Part shown: positions 55,142 to 64,000 of the stretch, piece by piece
How the letters are laid out: every line of letters begins with the position of its first letter
Numbering within the stretch: position 1 is the stretch's first letter
DNA from: Promethearchaeota archaeon
GTDB lineage: Archaea; Asgardarchaeota; Lokiarchaeia; Sigyniarchaeales; SOKP01
Direction: 5' to 3'
NCBI GenBank assembly: GCA_019058245.1
Contig: JAHPZJ010000028.1
Span: 62,001-126,000 of the forward strand
DNA length: 64,000 nucleotides
Notes under the pieces: model-generated
Told to the model about the DNA's origin: nothing
Seen by the model: the letters and a program-made list of their open reading frames with translations, nothing else
Database searches by the model: none
Program-made: the position numbers and the translations under genes

Positions 55142-56527
55142 ATTCTAAACCCAATTAAAAATCTAAATGAATTGAAAAAAAAAGGGAGAATCATAGGGAA
55201 AGCAAACTATGTTTTCACTCCCGAAATTTCTAGCTCAATTGGCTCAATTCATGGTAGTTTATTAAAACAAGATGAATCTATCGTACTTGGTAGGGATTAC
55301 CATAATGATAGCCGGATGTTGAAAAGAGCATATACATCAGGTTTGATGTCAACTGGTATAAACCTTTTAAACCTTTCAGATTGTACTTTTCCACTCTTAC
55401 AATTCACTATTAGACGTTTTGGGGCAAGTGGAGGGGTTTATTTCTCAGCAGGTCATTTGTATAGTGAAGATGTAGGAATTCGTTTTTTAGATGCTGGAGG
55501 GATTGAATTATCACAATCAGAGATTCAAAAAATAGTTGATTCTTATAATAATTATCCTCAGGGTGTAAGAAGGGTCGATCCTAATGAGATTGGGCAGATA
55601 ACATCTATTCCTCAGACAACAGATGTTTATATCAAGTCTCTTCAGCAATTTGTGAATAAAAAAAAAATAAAACAAGCGAATTTAAAAATAGTAGTGGATT
55701 GTTCTTACGGACCTTCTGGTAAAATCACTCCACTTTTAATGAATGATATTGGAGTTGAGATTATTGCTCTAAATACACATTATCGTGAAAGATCTTCAAG
55801 TCCAGTGCCCAGTATTAATACAATTCGAAATACCGCAGATATAGTCAAAGCTTCCAATAGTCATCTGGGAGTCTGTTTCGATGTTGATGGTTCAAGAATT
55901 CTAGTAATTGATGAAAATGGATTAGAAGTTAATTTTGAAGATTTATTAATGCTTTTTATATCTTATGATAAAAAAATTCAAAGTTCCAAATCCAACACGA
56001 TTATAACGACGCCCTCAATTTCTCCTATTGTAAAAGACTTTATTGTTGATGCTGGATTCCCACTCAAACAAGTGGAAAACTATCCTGGGGAGATATCAAG
56101 ACATATCAGAGAAGAAAGAGCTTGTTTTGCTGCTGCAGACACTTTAAAGTTCTATTTTCCCGAATATGCCCCTTTTAGTGATGGAAATTTCATTTTATTA
56201 AAAATATTAGAGATAATGAATCTTCAAAATGACTTACTTAGCTCCTTGACAAAAGGATTTCCGAAAGGAATGAAAATTAATAAAACTATTCCAATTTCGC
56301 CAGAAAAGATTGAAAATGTTCATAATCGATTAAGAGAATTAGCTGACGAAAAAAAATTAAATTATCATGATATCATAAATGAATTGAAAATAATTAATGA
56401 GGATGCATTTACAATTATTAAATTAGCGTTATACAGAAACGCTATACTTCTTTCTGCGGAAGGAGATGATAGGGAAAAAGCTCAAAAAATGATTTTTGAG
56501 TTAGAAAAATTAATAAAAGAAGTTTAA
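55142..56527 (+). CDS. Degenerate phosphohexomutase (PMM/GlmM-like)
   Basis: About 461 aa from a proposed AUU at 55142, 7 nt after AGGT; the track uses TTG at 55172. It aligns throughout with phosphomannomutase/phosphoglucosamine mutase, but every catalytic element is altered: the phosphoserine loop TASHNP reads SAGHLY, the metal loop DxDGDR reads DVDGSR, and the C-terminal phosphate loop RPSGTE reads LYRNAI. It should not be an active mutase. By analogy with inactive subunits such as GMPPA or fused NTase-mutase proteins it may regulate the pyrophosphorylase (inference). In-frame ATG five codons before an amber stop lies just upstream. Confidence 0.75.
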   Translation: MLNPIKNLNELKKKGRIIGKANYVFTPEISSSIGSIHGSLLKQDESIVLGRDYHNDSRMLKRAYTSGLMSTGINLLNLSDCTFPLLQFTIRRFGASGGVYFSAGHLYSEDVGIRFLDAGGIELSQSEIQKIVDSYNNYPQGVRRVDPNEIGQITSIPQTTDVYIKSLQQFVNKKKIKQANLKIVVDCSYGPSGKITPLLMNDIGVEIIALNTHYRERSSSPVPSINTIRNTADIVKASNSHLGVCFDVDGSRILVIDENGLEVNFEDLLMLFISYDKKIQSSKSNTIITTPSISPIVKDFIVDAGFPLKQVENYPGEISRHIREERACFAAADTLKFYFPEYAPFSDGNFILLKILEIMNLQNDLLSSLTKGFPKGMKINKTIPISPEKIENVHNRLRELADEKKLNYHDIINELKIINEDAFTIIKLALYRNAILLSAEGDDREKAQKMIFELEKLIKEV

Positions 56528-56678
56528 AAAAACGTGAAACATTATTTTAAAAATTATAATTATTTATCAGAGAAATTAATAATTTAATATGAGAAAATGA
56601 ATTAAAAATTTAAAAAAAAAGGAACTAATTATATAATAATATAATTTTAAGTTATAGATTAAAAAAGTTGATTGTATA

Positions 56679-57341
56679 ATGGCTGTGAATGATATTACTT
56701 CAATAATAATAATAGCTACTTTAGGAGTTATTTTTGTAATTTTTTTATTATTTGACTTATTCCAACGTAATGAAAAATATGGATACTTAGCATATGCTGT
56801 TGCTCTATTACCCGTTGATTATTATTGGGGAGTTGGAGGTGATCCTCTTATTGCATATATTATTCTATTTGGTTTATGGATAATTACACTATTACGTGAT
56901 ACAATAGGAATGCAACTTGAAAAGAATAAGGATATAAATGAAATATTGATATATCTTTTTCTAGCAATCATAATTCAATTGATCGTTAGCGCTATCATGC
57001 CAGAAGTCAATGAAGATCTAAAACTTTACACAGAAAAAGTATTGTATTTCTGGTTACCAAATGTACACTCCGCAATTTTTACGAGTTCGATTGCTTTAGC
57101 TTTTAAACTTGTAGCAACATTATTGGTATTTCTTATTATCATTCCATTAATCATTGATATCAAGGATGAGGAGGCTCCTCTGCCCATTATTATAATATTT
57201 GTTGCTATTTTCATTATACCTTTTCTTTACTTAAGCTTTATCTGGGTTCCAAACATGATGGGTGTATTAACTTTCTTATTTTCAGTAATATTATTTATAA
57301 TTTTGCTGATTATAACACGGTCTGGCATGGAGACAAAATAA
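56679..57341 (+). CDS. Hypothetical polytopic membrane protein
   Basis: 220 aa with about six hydrophobic helices and little polar sequence (one short acidic loop, DIKDEEAPLP). No family recognised. It lies between the degenerate mutase and radA, same strand, each with its own upstream region. Confidence 0.55.
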   Translation: MAVNDITSIIIIATLGVIFVIFLLFDLFQRNEKYGYLAYAVALLPVDYYWGVGGDPLIAYIILFGLWIITLLRDTIGMQLEKNKDINEILIYLFLAIIIQLIVSAIMPEVNEDLKLYTEKVLYFWLPNVHSAIFTSSIALAFKLVATLLVFLIIIPLIIDIKDEEAPLPIIIIFVAIFIIPFLYLSFIWVPNMMGVLTFLFSVILFIILLIITRSGMETK

Positions 57342-57455
57342 ATCAAATTAAAATTTTTTTATTCTTCTTTTAACTTTTTCTCATTATTTTTATATTTAGT
57401 TCGCTATCAATTTTATAAGGAATTCAAATAAAAAGTAAGTATTTAATATAATATA

Positions 57456-58454
57456 ATGGCAAAAAAAAAAGTACAAACTGATGAGATTCACCAAAAGGAG
57501 AGTTCTGAATCAGGATCTTCTTACACCTTAAAAGATTTACCTGGAGTTGGTGAAGCAACAGTAAAGAAATTACAAGAGGCCGGAATTCTATCCATCCGAA
57601 CTCTCGCTATGTATCCAATGAGTAAATTAATGGATGAGGCAGGTATCGGTGAAAAAACAGCTGAAAAAATAATAAAGGTTGCACAAGATATCGAAAAAAT
57701 GGGCTTCAAGTCTGCTGATATAATTTGGGAAAAACGTAAAACATTAAACAAATTAACAACAGGAAGTCAGAATCTAGATGATCTATTATATGGCGGTATT
57801 GAACCGGGGGCAGTCACAGAAGTTTTCGGTGAATTTAGAACAGGAAAAACACAGTTAGCACATCAATTGTGTGTTAATGTTCAATTATCTTATGAGGAAG
57901 GTGGTCTTGAAGGTAATGCTTTATATATTGATACTGAAGGTACTTTTAGACCTGAAAGAATAATCCAAATGGCAATAGCAAAGGATTTAGATCATAATAT
58001 GATTTTAAAAAATGTAATTGTTGGGAGAGCTTATAACAGTGATCATCAAATTTTATTGATAAAGGAATCTCCTAAAATTATTTCAGAAAAAAATATAAAA
58101 TTAATAGTAGTAGATTCGCTTATTGGCCACTTTCGTAGCGAATATATAGGGCGTGGTACTCTAGCAAATCGTCAACAGCTAATAAATTCTCACATACATG
58201 ATTTACTAAGATTAACAGAAACATATGATGAATTAGCGGTTATATTCACAAATCAGGTATCAGCAAAACCAGATGTATTTTATGGTAATCCAATAACACA
58301 TACCGGTGGACATGTAGTAGCTCATGGCGCTACGATACGTATATTCTTAAGAAAAGGGAAGGGAGAACAGAGAATTGCTAAAGTTGTTGATGCACCACAT
58401 ATTCCAGAAAGTGATTCTGTCTTTTCGATAACTGAAGACGGGATTCAAGATTAA
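57456..58454 (+). CDS. radA: Archaeal DNA repair recombinase RadA
   Basis: 332 aa, usual length. N-terminal helix-hairpin-helix domain (LKDLPGVGEATVKKLQEAGILSIRTLAMYP), then the RecA core with Walker A GEFRTGKTQLAHQL, the region NALYIDTEGTFRPERI, Walker B LIVVDSLIGHFRSEY, and the L2 region NPITHTGGHVVAHGATIRIFLRK. RadA forms the nucleoprotein filament for homologous recombination, orthologous to Rad51/Dmc1. Very secure. Confidence 0.97.
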   Translation: MAKKKVQTDEIHQKESSESGSSYTLKDLPGVGEATVKKLQEAGILSIRTLAMYPMSKLMDEAGIGEKTAEKIIKVAQDIEKMGFKSADIIWEKRKTLNKLTTGSQNLDDLLYGGIEPGAVTEVFGEFRTGKTQLAHQLCVNVQLSYEEGGLEGNALYIDTEGTFRPERIIQMAIAKDLDHNMILKNVIVGRAYNSDHQILLIKESPKIISEKNIKLIVVDSLIGHFRSEYIGRGTLANRQQLINSHIHDLLRLTETYDELAVIFTNQVSAKPDVFYGNPITHTGGHVVAHGATIRIFLRKGKGEQRIAKVVDAPHIPESDSVFSITEDGIQD

Positions 58455-58457
58455 TTC

Positions 58458-58895
58458 TTAATATTTAAGATTAACATTTATTTCTATTCCTTTTTTCAAT
58501 GATTCTGAGATTATACAGTATTGCTCAAATAATTTTTTACATTGATCTATCCTCTTAAGCAATTCTGGATTATCGATTTTTGGCACTATTTCAACGTCAA
58601 TTTTTTTAAGTCTCCAGAAATTTTTACTATTTCTAGCAACTGTAACTTCAGCTCTTCCTTCTAAATCTGACAATGAGATATTTTTTTTTTCTATGCAAAA
58701 TTCAAAACTTGCTGCTAGACAAGACAATATAGATAAACCAAGTAATTTTACAGGAGAGGATCCAATTCGATCATTTCTTCTTTCTGTTCTTAAATCAATA
58801 TATAACTCATCCACTTTTAATTTTCCAAGATTTCCCCTAAAGAGCATCTTTTCTTCTAGCTTTAATTCAACTTTTGACTTTACTTCATTTGACAT
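58458..58895 (-). CDS. OsmC-family protein (first of three)
   Basis: 145 aa. OsmC/Ohr fold: LGLSILSCLAASFEFCIEKKN is the central helix with the redox cysteine region, later RIDQCKKLFEQYCIISES carries the second cysteine pair, and VEIVPKIDNPE matches the strand before it. OsmC proteins reduce organic peroxides or act as thiol-dependent detoxifiers. Ends four bases after radA, convergent. Paralogue of the next two genes. Confidence 0.85.
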   Translation of the reverse strand: MSNEVKSKVELKLEEKMLFRGNLGKLKVDELYIDLRTERRNDRIGSSPVKLLGLSILSCLAASFEFCIEKKNISLSDLEGRAEVTVARNSKNFWRLKKIDVEIVPKIDNPELLKRIDQCKKLFEQYCIISESLKKGIEINVNLKY

Positions 58896-58969
58896 TTGAA
58901 TAATCTTTTTATAGTTTAATTAAATTTACAAAAATGAAACTCCACAGTGTTTTAAATAATAAGAAGAAA

Positions 58970-59425
58970 TTATAGATTAATATTTACATTTACCTCAATT
59001 CCAGATCTTACTGATTGTGTTACTATACAATATTGCTCGAAAAAACTAAAACCATCTTTTAGTGGTTTCAAACATTGTTTTGCTCTTTTAAGAGTTTCTG
59101 GATTTTCTATTTTTGGTACTATATCAACTTCTATTTTTTTAATTCTCCAAAAACCTTTCTCATTTCTTAAAATAATAACTTCTGCTTCCGCATTGAAATC
59201 CTCTACTTTAAACTCTCTTTTCTTGAGACAGAAAATAAAACTGGCACTTAAACACCCTAATATTGCAAGTGCTAACATTCTTGAAGGATTTGGTCCAAGC
59301 ATATCCACTTCTTCACGATGTTCTTCATCAATATAACAGTCTTTAACCTTCATAGTTCCTAAGTCGCATTTAAAAATCATTTGAGACTCAAACTCGTCTA
59401 ATTTTAATCCCACTTTAGTTTTCAT
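58970..59425 (-). CDS. OsmC-family protein (second of three)
   Basis: 151 aa, clear paralogue of the first (LALAILGCLSASFIFCLKKRE, VDIVPKIENPETLKRAKQC, EQYCIVTQS). It has about six extra residues between the second Cys pair. Same redox family. Confidence 0.85.
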   Translation of the reverse strand: MKTKVGLKLDEFESQMIFKCDLGTMKVKDCYIDEEHREEVDMLGPNPSRMLALAILGCLSASFIFCLKKREFKVEDFNAEAEVIILRNEKGFWRIKKIEVDIVPKIENPETLKRAKQCLKPLKDGFSFFEQYCIVTQSVRSGIEVNVNINL

Positions 59426-59466
59426 TTCATCAGAAATAACTCACACCTCATAAATATTAATTAGGT

Positions 59467-59997
59467 TCAATTCAATCTTTTTTTATTATTATCCATATTT
59501 TTAAACAGAGAAAATAACTCTTCTCTTTTTGACTTATCGTTTTTTATTTCTTGTAGTAATTTATTTATTTCATTTAATTTTAGTTTGTAATACTTTAGTT
59601 CTTCCTTAATTTCTGAATGAATTATTGATAAATCTATAGAATCGTCGATTGAGCATGCTTTTTTAACAAATTTGAAGCATTGATTAATCCTTTGAGTTAA
59701 TAAATCATCATCAAATTGTTTATCAATTAAAATATTAATTTGATCAATTAACCACTCATTATTTTCGTTTTTTATAATTTGTAATTGGATTTGAGGAAAA
59801 TCTAATTCCTCTTTATTATTTTTTAAACAATTAACTATACTAGCATTAATACAATTTATATATGTTTTATCAGGTAAAATTGATACTGGATTCGACATCA
59901 AATCTATATTTTTTTCACCTACTTCATCAAGAATACAAGTAAATAAATTATTATCATTTAAATTACATTCAAAAAGCTTTTGATCATTTTCATTCAT
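59467..59997 (-). CDS. Divergent OsmC-like paralogue with coiled-coil tail
   Basis: 176 aa. It keeps the OsmC skeleton with the spacing INCINASIVNCLK and RINQCFKFVKKAC but has lost much of the rest, and about 50 residues of charged coiled coil (KYYKLKLNEINKLLQEIKN) are added at the C-terminus. Third in a same-strand triplet with the two OsmC proteins. May have changed role. Confidence 0.6.
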   Translation of the reverse strand: MNENDQKLFECNLNDNNLFTCILDEVGEKNIDLMSNPVSILPDKTYINCINASIVNCLKNNKEELDFPQIQLQIIKNENNEWLIDQINILIDKQFDDDLLTQRINQCFKFVKKACSIDDSIDLSIIHSEIKEELKYYKLKLNEINKLLQEIKNDKSKREELFSLFKNMDNNKKRLN

Positions 59998-60169
59998 ATG
60001 ATATTTCTCTAAAATTTCCTTATATTAATTAGTTTTATATACAATTAATTTGGTATCTTACAAATAAAATTATTGTTTAAATGTGAATTTTTTATCCTTA
60101 TTACAATAAGGAGTACTTTAAAAAAATAACCATCAAAGCTGTTCAAATTAAATTATATTCAGCTTAATT

Positions 60170-60760
60170 TTAGCTTGTTTCCATTTTCTTTAAATGAAGA
60201 TGTCGAGTTAAATGAAAATAGATAAATGGAATATAGAGAAGAGTAATAAGGATAAATTCAAAAGCATAAATAACTATAAATGTAATCATAAGAATAAAAA
60301 GGCAAACCTCGATACTTAGATAAATTTTATTACTATAATATTTTTCATCAAAGAATGACGCAGGATTGTTATATTTGGATAAATAATCAGAAAGATTTTC
60401 AAATTCCTCTTTTGATATTAAAAACTTTAATCCTACTTGTTTTTTTGTAAAATAGAAAATATTTGTGCCCCAATCTAAAGTATCAATTAAAATATGAATA
60501 AAATAAGAAATTCCACTTAAGATTAAAACTATCCAATTAAAAATAAATCCTAAAATTAGGATAATTAGACTTGGAATAATTGAGTGGGTTATTAACATCC
60601 TATGATTATTATCTTTAGCAAATTTTGAAAAAAATATATCAAAATCACATATGAATGAAAATGACACTATAATAGAGAATTCCATGAGATTAAAATGAAA
60701 AAAGTAATTGAAAATTGAAGCGATGATAACTCCTACTGCAAAATGACTATTTATGTGCAT
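60170..60760 (-). CDS. YdjM/DUF457-like membrane metal-dependent hydrolase
   Basis: 196 aa with four to five hydrophobic helices. It starts MHINSHFAVGVIIASIF and has CDFDIFFSKF, NNHRMLITHSIIPSL and FIHILIDTLDWGTN, the spaced His/Asp pattern of the YdjM family of membrane-bound metal-dependent hydrolases (often lipid-related). The extra C-terminal helix pair is not typical. Substrate unknown. Confidence 0.72.
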   Translation of the reverse strand: MHINSHFAVGVIIASIFNYFFHFNLMEFSIIVSFSFICDFDIFFSKFAKDNNHRMLITHSIIPSLIILILGFIFNWIVLILSGISYFIHILIDTLDWGTNIFYFTKKQVGLKFLISKEEFENLSDYLSKYNNPASFFDEKYYSNKIYLSIEVCLFILMITFIVIYAFEFILITLLYIPFIYFHLTRHLHLKKMETS

Positions 60761-60783
60761 AAATTTTAATTCCTATCGAATAA

Positions 60784-61767
60784 TTAATAAATGTATTTTT
60801 TTTTCTTAATTCTTTTTAAAACTGCCTTTTTTGTTTCAAATCCTGCAGGACCTTTTTTTTCAACAAGAAAAGACGCTGCTGCGGAGGCTAAGTAAGCTGC
60901 CTTTTCAATTGATTTCCAAGATTTATCCGAATGAATAAATTCATATAGAAATATAGAAAAATATACATCTCCAGCACCAGTCTCATCCAATACCCTCTTG
61001 GGTTTAAAGGCGGGAATTTTTAATATGTTTTCATCTCTCCTAGTGAGCATCGAACCTTTTTCTCCTAATGTCATAATGTATATTCCGTTATTTTTGTATT
61101 TATAATAGTGAGTTATAATATCGTTATAATTTACGCATTTTCTTGCAATAAGTTTCATTTCTTCCTCTGAACCTTTCAAGATTAATCTGTCGCCTATTAA
61201 TTCTATAATATTTTCCATATTAGCTATGATTTCTTCATCGTAAACATATTTGACTTTACCATCATTTTCAATTTTTCTTATAAAGCCCTGTAAATCTATA
61301 CCTATGTATGTTTTAGGAAATTTCTTTAAAATTTGAGAAATATATTCATAAGAGATCTCATTACACAATGGTACTAAAACGAAAGCATCAGGAGGATCTC
61401 TAAAAAAATTTGTTGGTATGTCATTAAAATCAAGATTAGGACTTCTAGAGTTAAGTGTTAAACTTCTTTTATGATCAAAATAATCAAGAACAAAATTTGT
61501 ATTTTCTGTTTGAGAGTATTTAATTCCACTTAAATCAATATTCTTATTCTTTATTTTATCTAATAAAGAAATATTGAAATTTAATTTTCCAATATGAGAA
61601 ATTATTCTAATATCAACATTATTAATATATTCACTTAAGGCTAATGAACAAAAAGTTGTACTACCTCCTAAACTAGGCTTGTTAAGTCTTTTAAAACGAA
61701 TGATATGATCAATGGCAAAATGACCAGTAAAAGTTATAGAGGTATTCTTAAGACTTTGTCTATTCAT
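60784..61767 (-). CDS. PfkB/ribokinase-family carbohydrate kinase
   Basis: 327 aa. PfkB signatures: GGSTTFCSLALSEY near the N-terminus and VLDETGAGDVYFSIFLYEF near the C-terminus (the GAGD with catalytic Asp), plus IYIMTLGEKGSMLT in between. It phosphorylates a sugar, nucleoside or similar alcohol. It ends just after the coiled-coil gene on the same strand (short gap). Confidence 0.88.
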   Translation of the reverse strand: MNRQSLKNTSITFTGHFAIDHIIRFKRLNKPSLGGSTTFCSLALSEYINNVDIRIISHIGKLNFNISLLDKIKNKNIDLSGIKYSQTENTNFVLDYFDHKRSLTLNSRSPNLDFNDIPTNFFRDPPDAFVLVPLCNEISYEYISQILKKFPKTYIGIDLQGFIRKIENDGKVKYVYDEEIIANMENIIELIGDRLILKGSEEEMKLIARKCVNYNDIITHYYKYKNNGIYIMTLGEKGSMLTRRDENILKIPAFKPKRVLDETGAGDVYFSIFLYEFIHSDKSWKSIEKAAYLASAAASFLVEKKGPAGFETKKAVLKRIKKKKYIY

Positions 61768-61770
61768 TTA

Positions 61771-62895
61771 TTAGGATTTTAATTTTTTAATAATGTTATC
61801 CTTTTCTTCTATTGTTATCTTTAACTTATTAATTTTATTTTGTAAATCGTCAACTAGATATTTCATTGTTGTTTCCTCACTAGCGGGTTGAGCTTGTTGA
61901 TTACTTTTTAGTTCCACAATTAATTTTTCTTTTTCTTCCAATTGTGCTTGGAGATTATTTATCATTTTTTCCTTTTCGTTACTTTCAGCAGTTTTTGTTG
62001 TTTCTTGCTTATTCTTTTGTAAGGATGTTTGTATCTGCGTAAGTTGGTTTTTAAGATCTTCATTTTCTCTCTTAAGATCTCTTAATTCATCCGGTTGTAA
62101 TTGGAATCCTCGACTTTTTATTGTTCGTTCAAGTTCAGATTTTTCACTATTTAATTTTTCAACAATTTGTTTATATTTATTAAGATCTGATTGAAGATCT
62201 TGACATAGTATTTCTAAAGTCGCTGATGAGGATTGGATTGATTTAGATTTTTGTGTAGCTGTTTTTGGTTCTTCCACTGGAACTATATTATCAATAGTTT
62301 GTTTTTTCATACTTTCTTCTAATTGTTGGTTTAATAAATCGTTTTTTTCAATTAATTCATTAATTTTATTTTCTTGTTCATTAATTTGGTTTTTCTTATT
62401 CGATAATTCAGATTGTAAATTATCAATTAAAGCGGTGGTCATTTCAGAATCTTTTTCTGTAGAAGCTTTCTCAATAGGTTTTGATATCTTTGAAGCTGTT
62501 TCTAATTTTATTTTTAATTCGGTAATTTCGTTTTCTTTATTTTTCAAATTGTTTTCTTTTTCAGCTAAATTTTTTTCTAAGACTGTTAACTTACTATTTA
62601 ACACTATATTTTCTTCTTGAATTTCAGTTAATTTTTTATCATCAACCTTTCCAGCTTTTTCTAATTTTTGTTTTAAAATTTTGTTTTCTTCGATTACGTT
62701 CTTAACGATTTCTTCGGTTTTTGTGATTAATTCTACATTTTCTTTAATTTTAGTTTTCAATTCTTCATTCTCATTTTCAATTTCTCTAATTTTGTTAATA
62801 GTATCATCAATTTGATTAGGGTTTTTTATCTCCCCTTCCATTTTTTTTCTCCAGAGACTGATGAAATCCTCTACTTTTTTATTATTTTCCGGCAT
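61771..62895 (-). CDS. Long coiled-coil protein
   Basis: 374 aa, almost all Glu/Lys/Asn/Leu heptad repeats (for example NELIEKNDLLNQQLEE and ELKSNQQAQPASEE), with one short break around PVEEPKTATQKS. No head or tail domain is recognised. Structural or tethering role likely, no specific family. Between MEMO1 and PfkB genes, same strand. Confidence 0.8.
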   Translation of the reverse strand: MPENNKKVEDFISLWRKKMEGEIKNPNQIDDTINKIREIENENEELKTKIKENVELITKTEEIVKNVIEENKILKQKLEKAGKVDDKKLTEIQEENIVLNSKLTVLEKNLAEKENNLKNKENEITELKIKLETASKISKPIEKASTEKDSEMTTALIDNLQSELSNKKNQINEQENKINELIEKNDLLNQQLEESMKKQTIDNIVPVEEPKTATQKSKSIQSSSATLEILCQDLQSDLNKYKQIVEKLNSEKSELERTIKSRGFQLQPDELRDLKRENEDLKNQLTQIQTSLQKNKQETTKTAESNEKEKMINNLQAQLEEKEKLIVELKSNQQAQPASEETTMKYLVDDLQNKINKLKITIEEKDNIIKKLKS

Positions 62896-62943
62896 TTTCC
62901 TTCAAAACTTTCTTTTATCCTAATTATTGAATATTTAATTGGT

Positions 62944-63828
62944 TTATTTCATTACGATACCTGAAAAATATCCTACACAATATCCTCTAATATTTCCTGT
63001 TTTTTCTGAACTTGTATAGTACTGTAATAATTTACCCTTACTTGCATTTAAATTTTTAGAAATCATTATAAGGGATGCTATAGTTTGAGGTCCACATACA
63101 GTTGTTTTTGATGCAGCTTCAATTGTTTTTTCAGGATTAAGATCGATAAATCCTTCAATTACTTTTTGATCAATCTGTTTAAGTTTCATCAATTGCTCAG
63201 AATCATGGATTTCTTTATGAGTCATGTCAGAAGAAGCAACAATTACTACGTCTTTATCAAATGAGTTAATAGCTTTAGAAATATCACTTGAGATTTGATT
63301 TAAAGTATTAAAAGCCTTTGTAGAAATTATGATTGGTATAAATTTTACATCTTTTTCTAGGGAACAGTATTTAATAAACGGTAACTGTACTTCGATGTTA
63401 TGTTCTCTTCCAAAAGGATAACCTATAAATGCTGATTCATCATTTTTGATAATATCACTATATTCTAATATTTTCTTGGATAATTCTCCATCAATACGGA
63501 TATTTCCTAAAGGTGTTTCCCATTCGCCCTCATCCATTAACGCAACTTTGCCATAACCAATGTGATCTGTACCTAAGACTATTACAGTATCTGGTATTCT
63601 TTCCTTAAACAAATTAAAAAAGGTAAAAGCCGCGCAACATCCAGAATATATGTATCCAGCATGAGGAGAAACGCCCCCAATTATAGTTCTTTGATCTTGG
63701 TTTAGAGTGGTAGGTTCTTCTCCGGGTCCAAACTCTTTATTTAGAAAAGATTCTTTTAATATAGTAATTAGGTCAGGTTTATAACGTGGATAAAAGCTGC
63801 CAGCAACAGCAGCCTTTCTTATAACCAT
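62944..63828 (-). CDS. MEMO1-family protein
   Basis: 294 aa. Starts VIRKAAVAGSFYPRYKPDL and has GGVSPHAGYIYSGCCAAFTF, VIVLGTDHIGYG, EHNIEVQLPFIKY, VIVASSDMTHKE and KTTVCGPQTIASLI, the MEMO fold related to class III ring-opening dioxygenases. The metal-site residues appear partly kept (His, Asp, Cys). In archaea these genes usually sit by AMMECR1 or isoprenoid-mevalonate genes; here it is followed by a coiled-coil gene. Confidence 0.9.
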   Translation of the reverse strand: MVIRKAAVAGSFYPRYKPDLITILKESFLNKEFGPGEEPTTLNQDQRTIIGGVSPHAGYIYSGCCAAFTFFNLFKERIPDTVIVLGTDHIGYGKVALMDEGEWETPLGNIRIDGELSKKILEYSDIIKNDESAFIGYPFGREHNIEVQLPFIKYCSLEKDVKFIPIIISTKAFNTLNQISSDISKAINSFDKDVVIVASSDMTHKEIHDSEQLMKLKQIDQKVIEGFIDLNPEKTIEAASKTTVCGPQTIASLIMISKNLNASKGKLLQYYTSSEKTGNIRGYCVGYFSGIVMK

Positions 63829-63949
63829 TTTTTTACCACGAGTTTTTTTTGTTTTGATATTTAAAATATGATTCTTAAGAATTATATATTTTCATCTAAT
63901 ACTAGATAAATTGAAAGATTTATTAAATTATTTTTAATATTTTTTAATA

Positions 63950-64000
63950 ATGAACCAAGTAAACAATGAACAAATCTCTCTTGATAATATTGATTTACCA
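63950..64000 (+). CDS. Start of a CDS cut by window end
   Basis: An ATG and 17 codons (MNQVNNEQISLDNIDLP) run off the window edge with no stop. Divergent from MEMO1, separated by about 120 nt. No function can be inferred. Confidence 0.4.
   Translation, partial: MNQVNNEQISLDNIDLP

Overview
The window is AT-rich (roughly 70% or more A+T by eye). It looks like a chromosomal piece of an Asgard (Promethearchaeota, Lokiarchaeia-like) archaeon. The case rests on a gelsolin-like domain, two Arf-type small GTPases fused to a roadblock-like or a longin-like domain, a VWA protein with two RING-like zinc modules, a SNAP/TPR-like protein, archaeal RadA, archaeal CODH/ACS alpha subunit (CdhA), MtrH, a MEMO1-family protein and GH57 glycosidases. 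Shine-Dalgarno sites of the GAGGTGA type are common. I see no tRNA, rRNA, CRISPR array or insertion sequence.

Layout. 1-3 kb: a partial metallo-beta-lactamase protein and three tandem small membrane methyltransferases (ICMT/PEMT type) that seem to need AUA/AUU start codons. 3-12 kb: orphan adenine DNA methylase, two MFS transporters, a cold-shock protein, a beta-CASP nuclease, a cupin and a zinc-ribbon protein. 12-16 kb: a gelsolin-domain protein, then a leftward cassette of MarR regulator, promoter with palindromic operator, 27-residue CC/CC peptide, SAM-methyltransferase fused to an HgcA-type corrinoid membrane protein, and an HgcB-type ferredoxin. 16-23 kb: AlkZ-like glycosylase, iron-sulfur flavoprotein, HTH/BtrH-like fusion, U32 protein, PCMT, and two tiny paralogues (one Cys-rich, one Cys-less). 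23-33 kb: GH57 glucanotransferase, a MarR plus heterodimeric ABC exporter operon, a maltokinase-like kinase and an RHH protein. 33-42 kb: a long gene-free AT-rich gap, B12-binding radical SAM protein, TPR protein, MtrH, VWA-RING protein and HhH-Arf-roadblock protein. 42-48 kb: cdhA, a longin-GTPase fusion, a zinc-ribbon protein with WTxEEL repeats and a decayed 2-hydroxyacid dehydrogenase. 48-57 kb: sugar-nucleotide and glycan genes (GalT-like, NDP-sugar pyrophosphorylase, degenerate phosphohexomutase, GH57 branching enzyme) and an M28 peptidase. 57-64 kb: RadA, three OsmC-type paralogues, PfkB kinase, coiled-coil protein and MEMO1.

The two strongest new observations are these. (1) cdhA is open only if two short segments, 32 and 34 nt, are removed. 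Both fold into bulge-helix-bulge structures, and the canonical cut positions restore the frame and the conserved CdhA N-terminus, so they look like archaeal mRNA introns. (2) An HgcAB-like pair in which HgcA is fused to a SAM methyltransferase, preceded by a vicinal-cysteine micropeptide and a TATA-adjacent palindrome that may be the operator of a Cys-rich MarR protein.

Metabolically, CdhA, MtrH, the corrinoid HgcA-like protein and the B12 radical-SAM enzyme point to corrinoid/C1 chemistry. The two GH57 enzymes, maltokinase, pyrophosphorylase, GalT-like protein and PfkB kinase point to storage alpha-glucan and sugar-nucleotide metabolism. All function calls come from reading sequence motifs; no database search was run.
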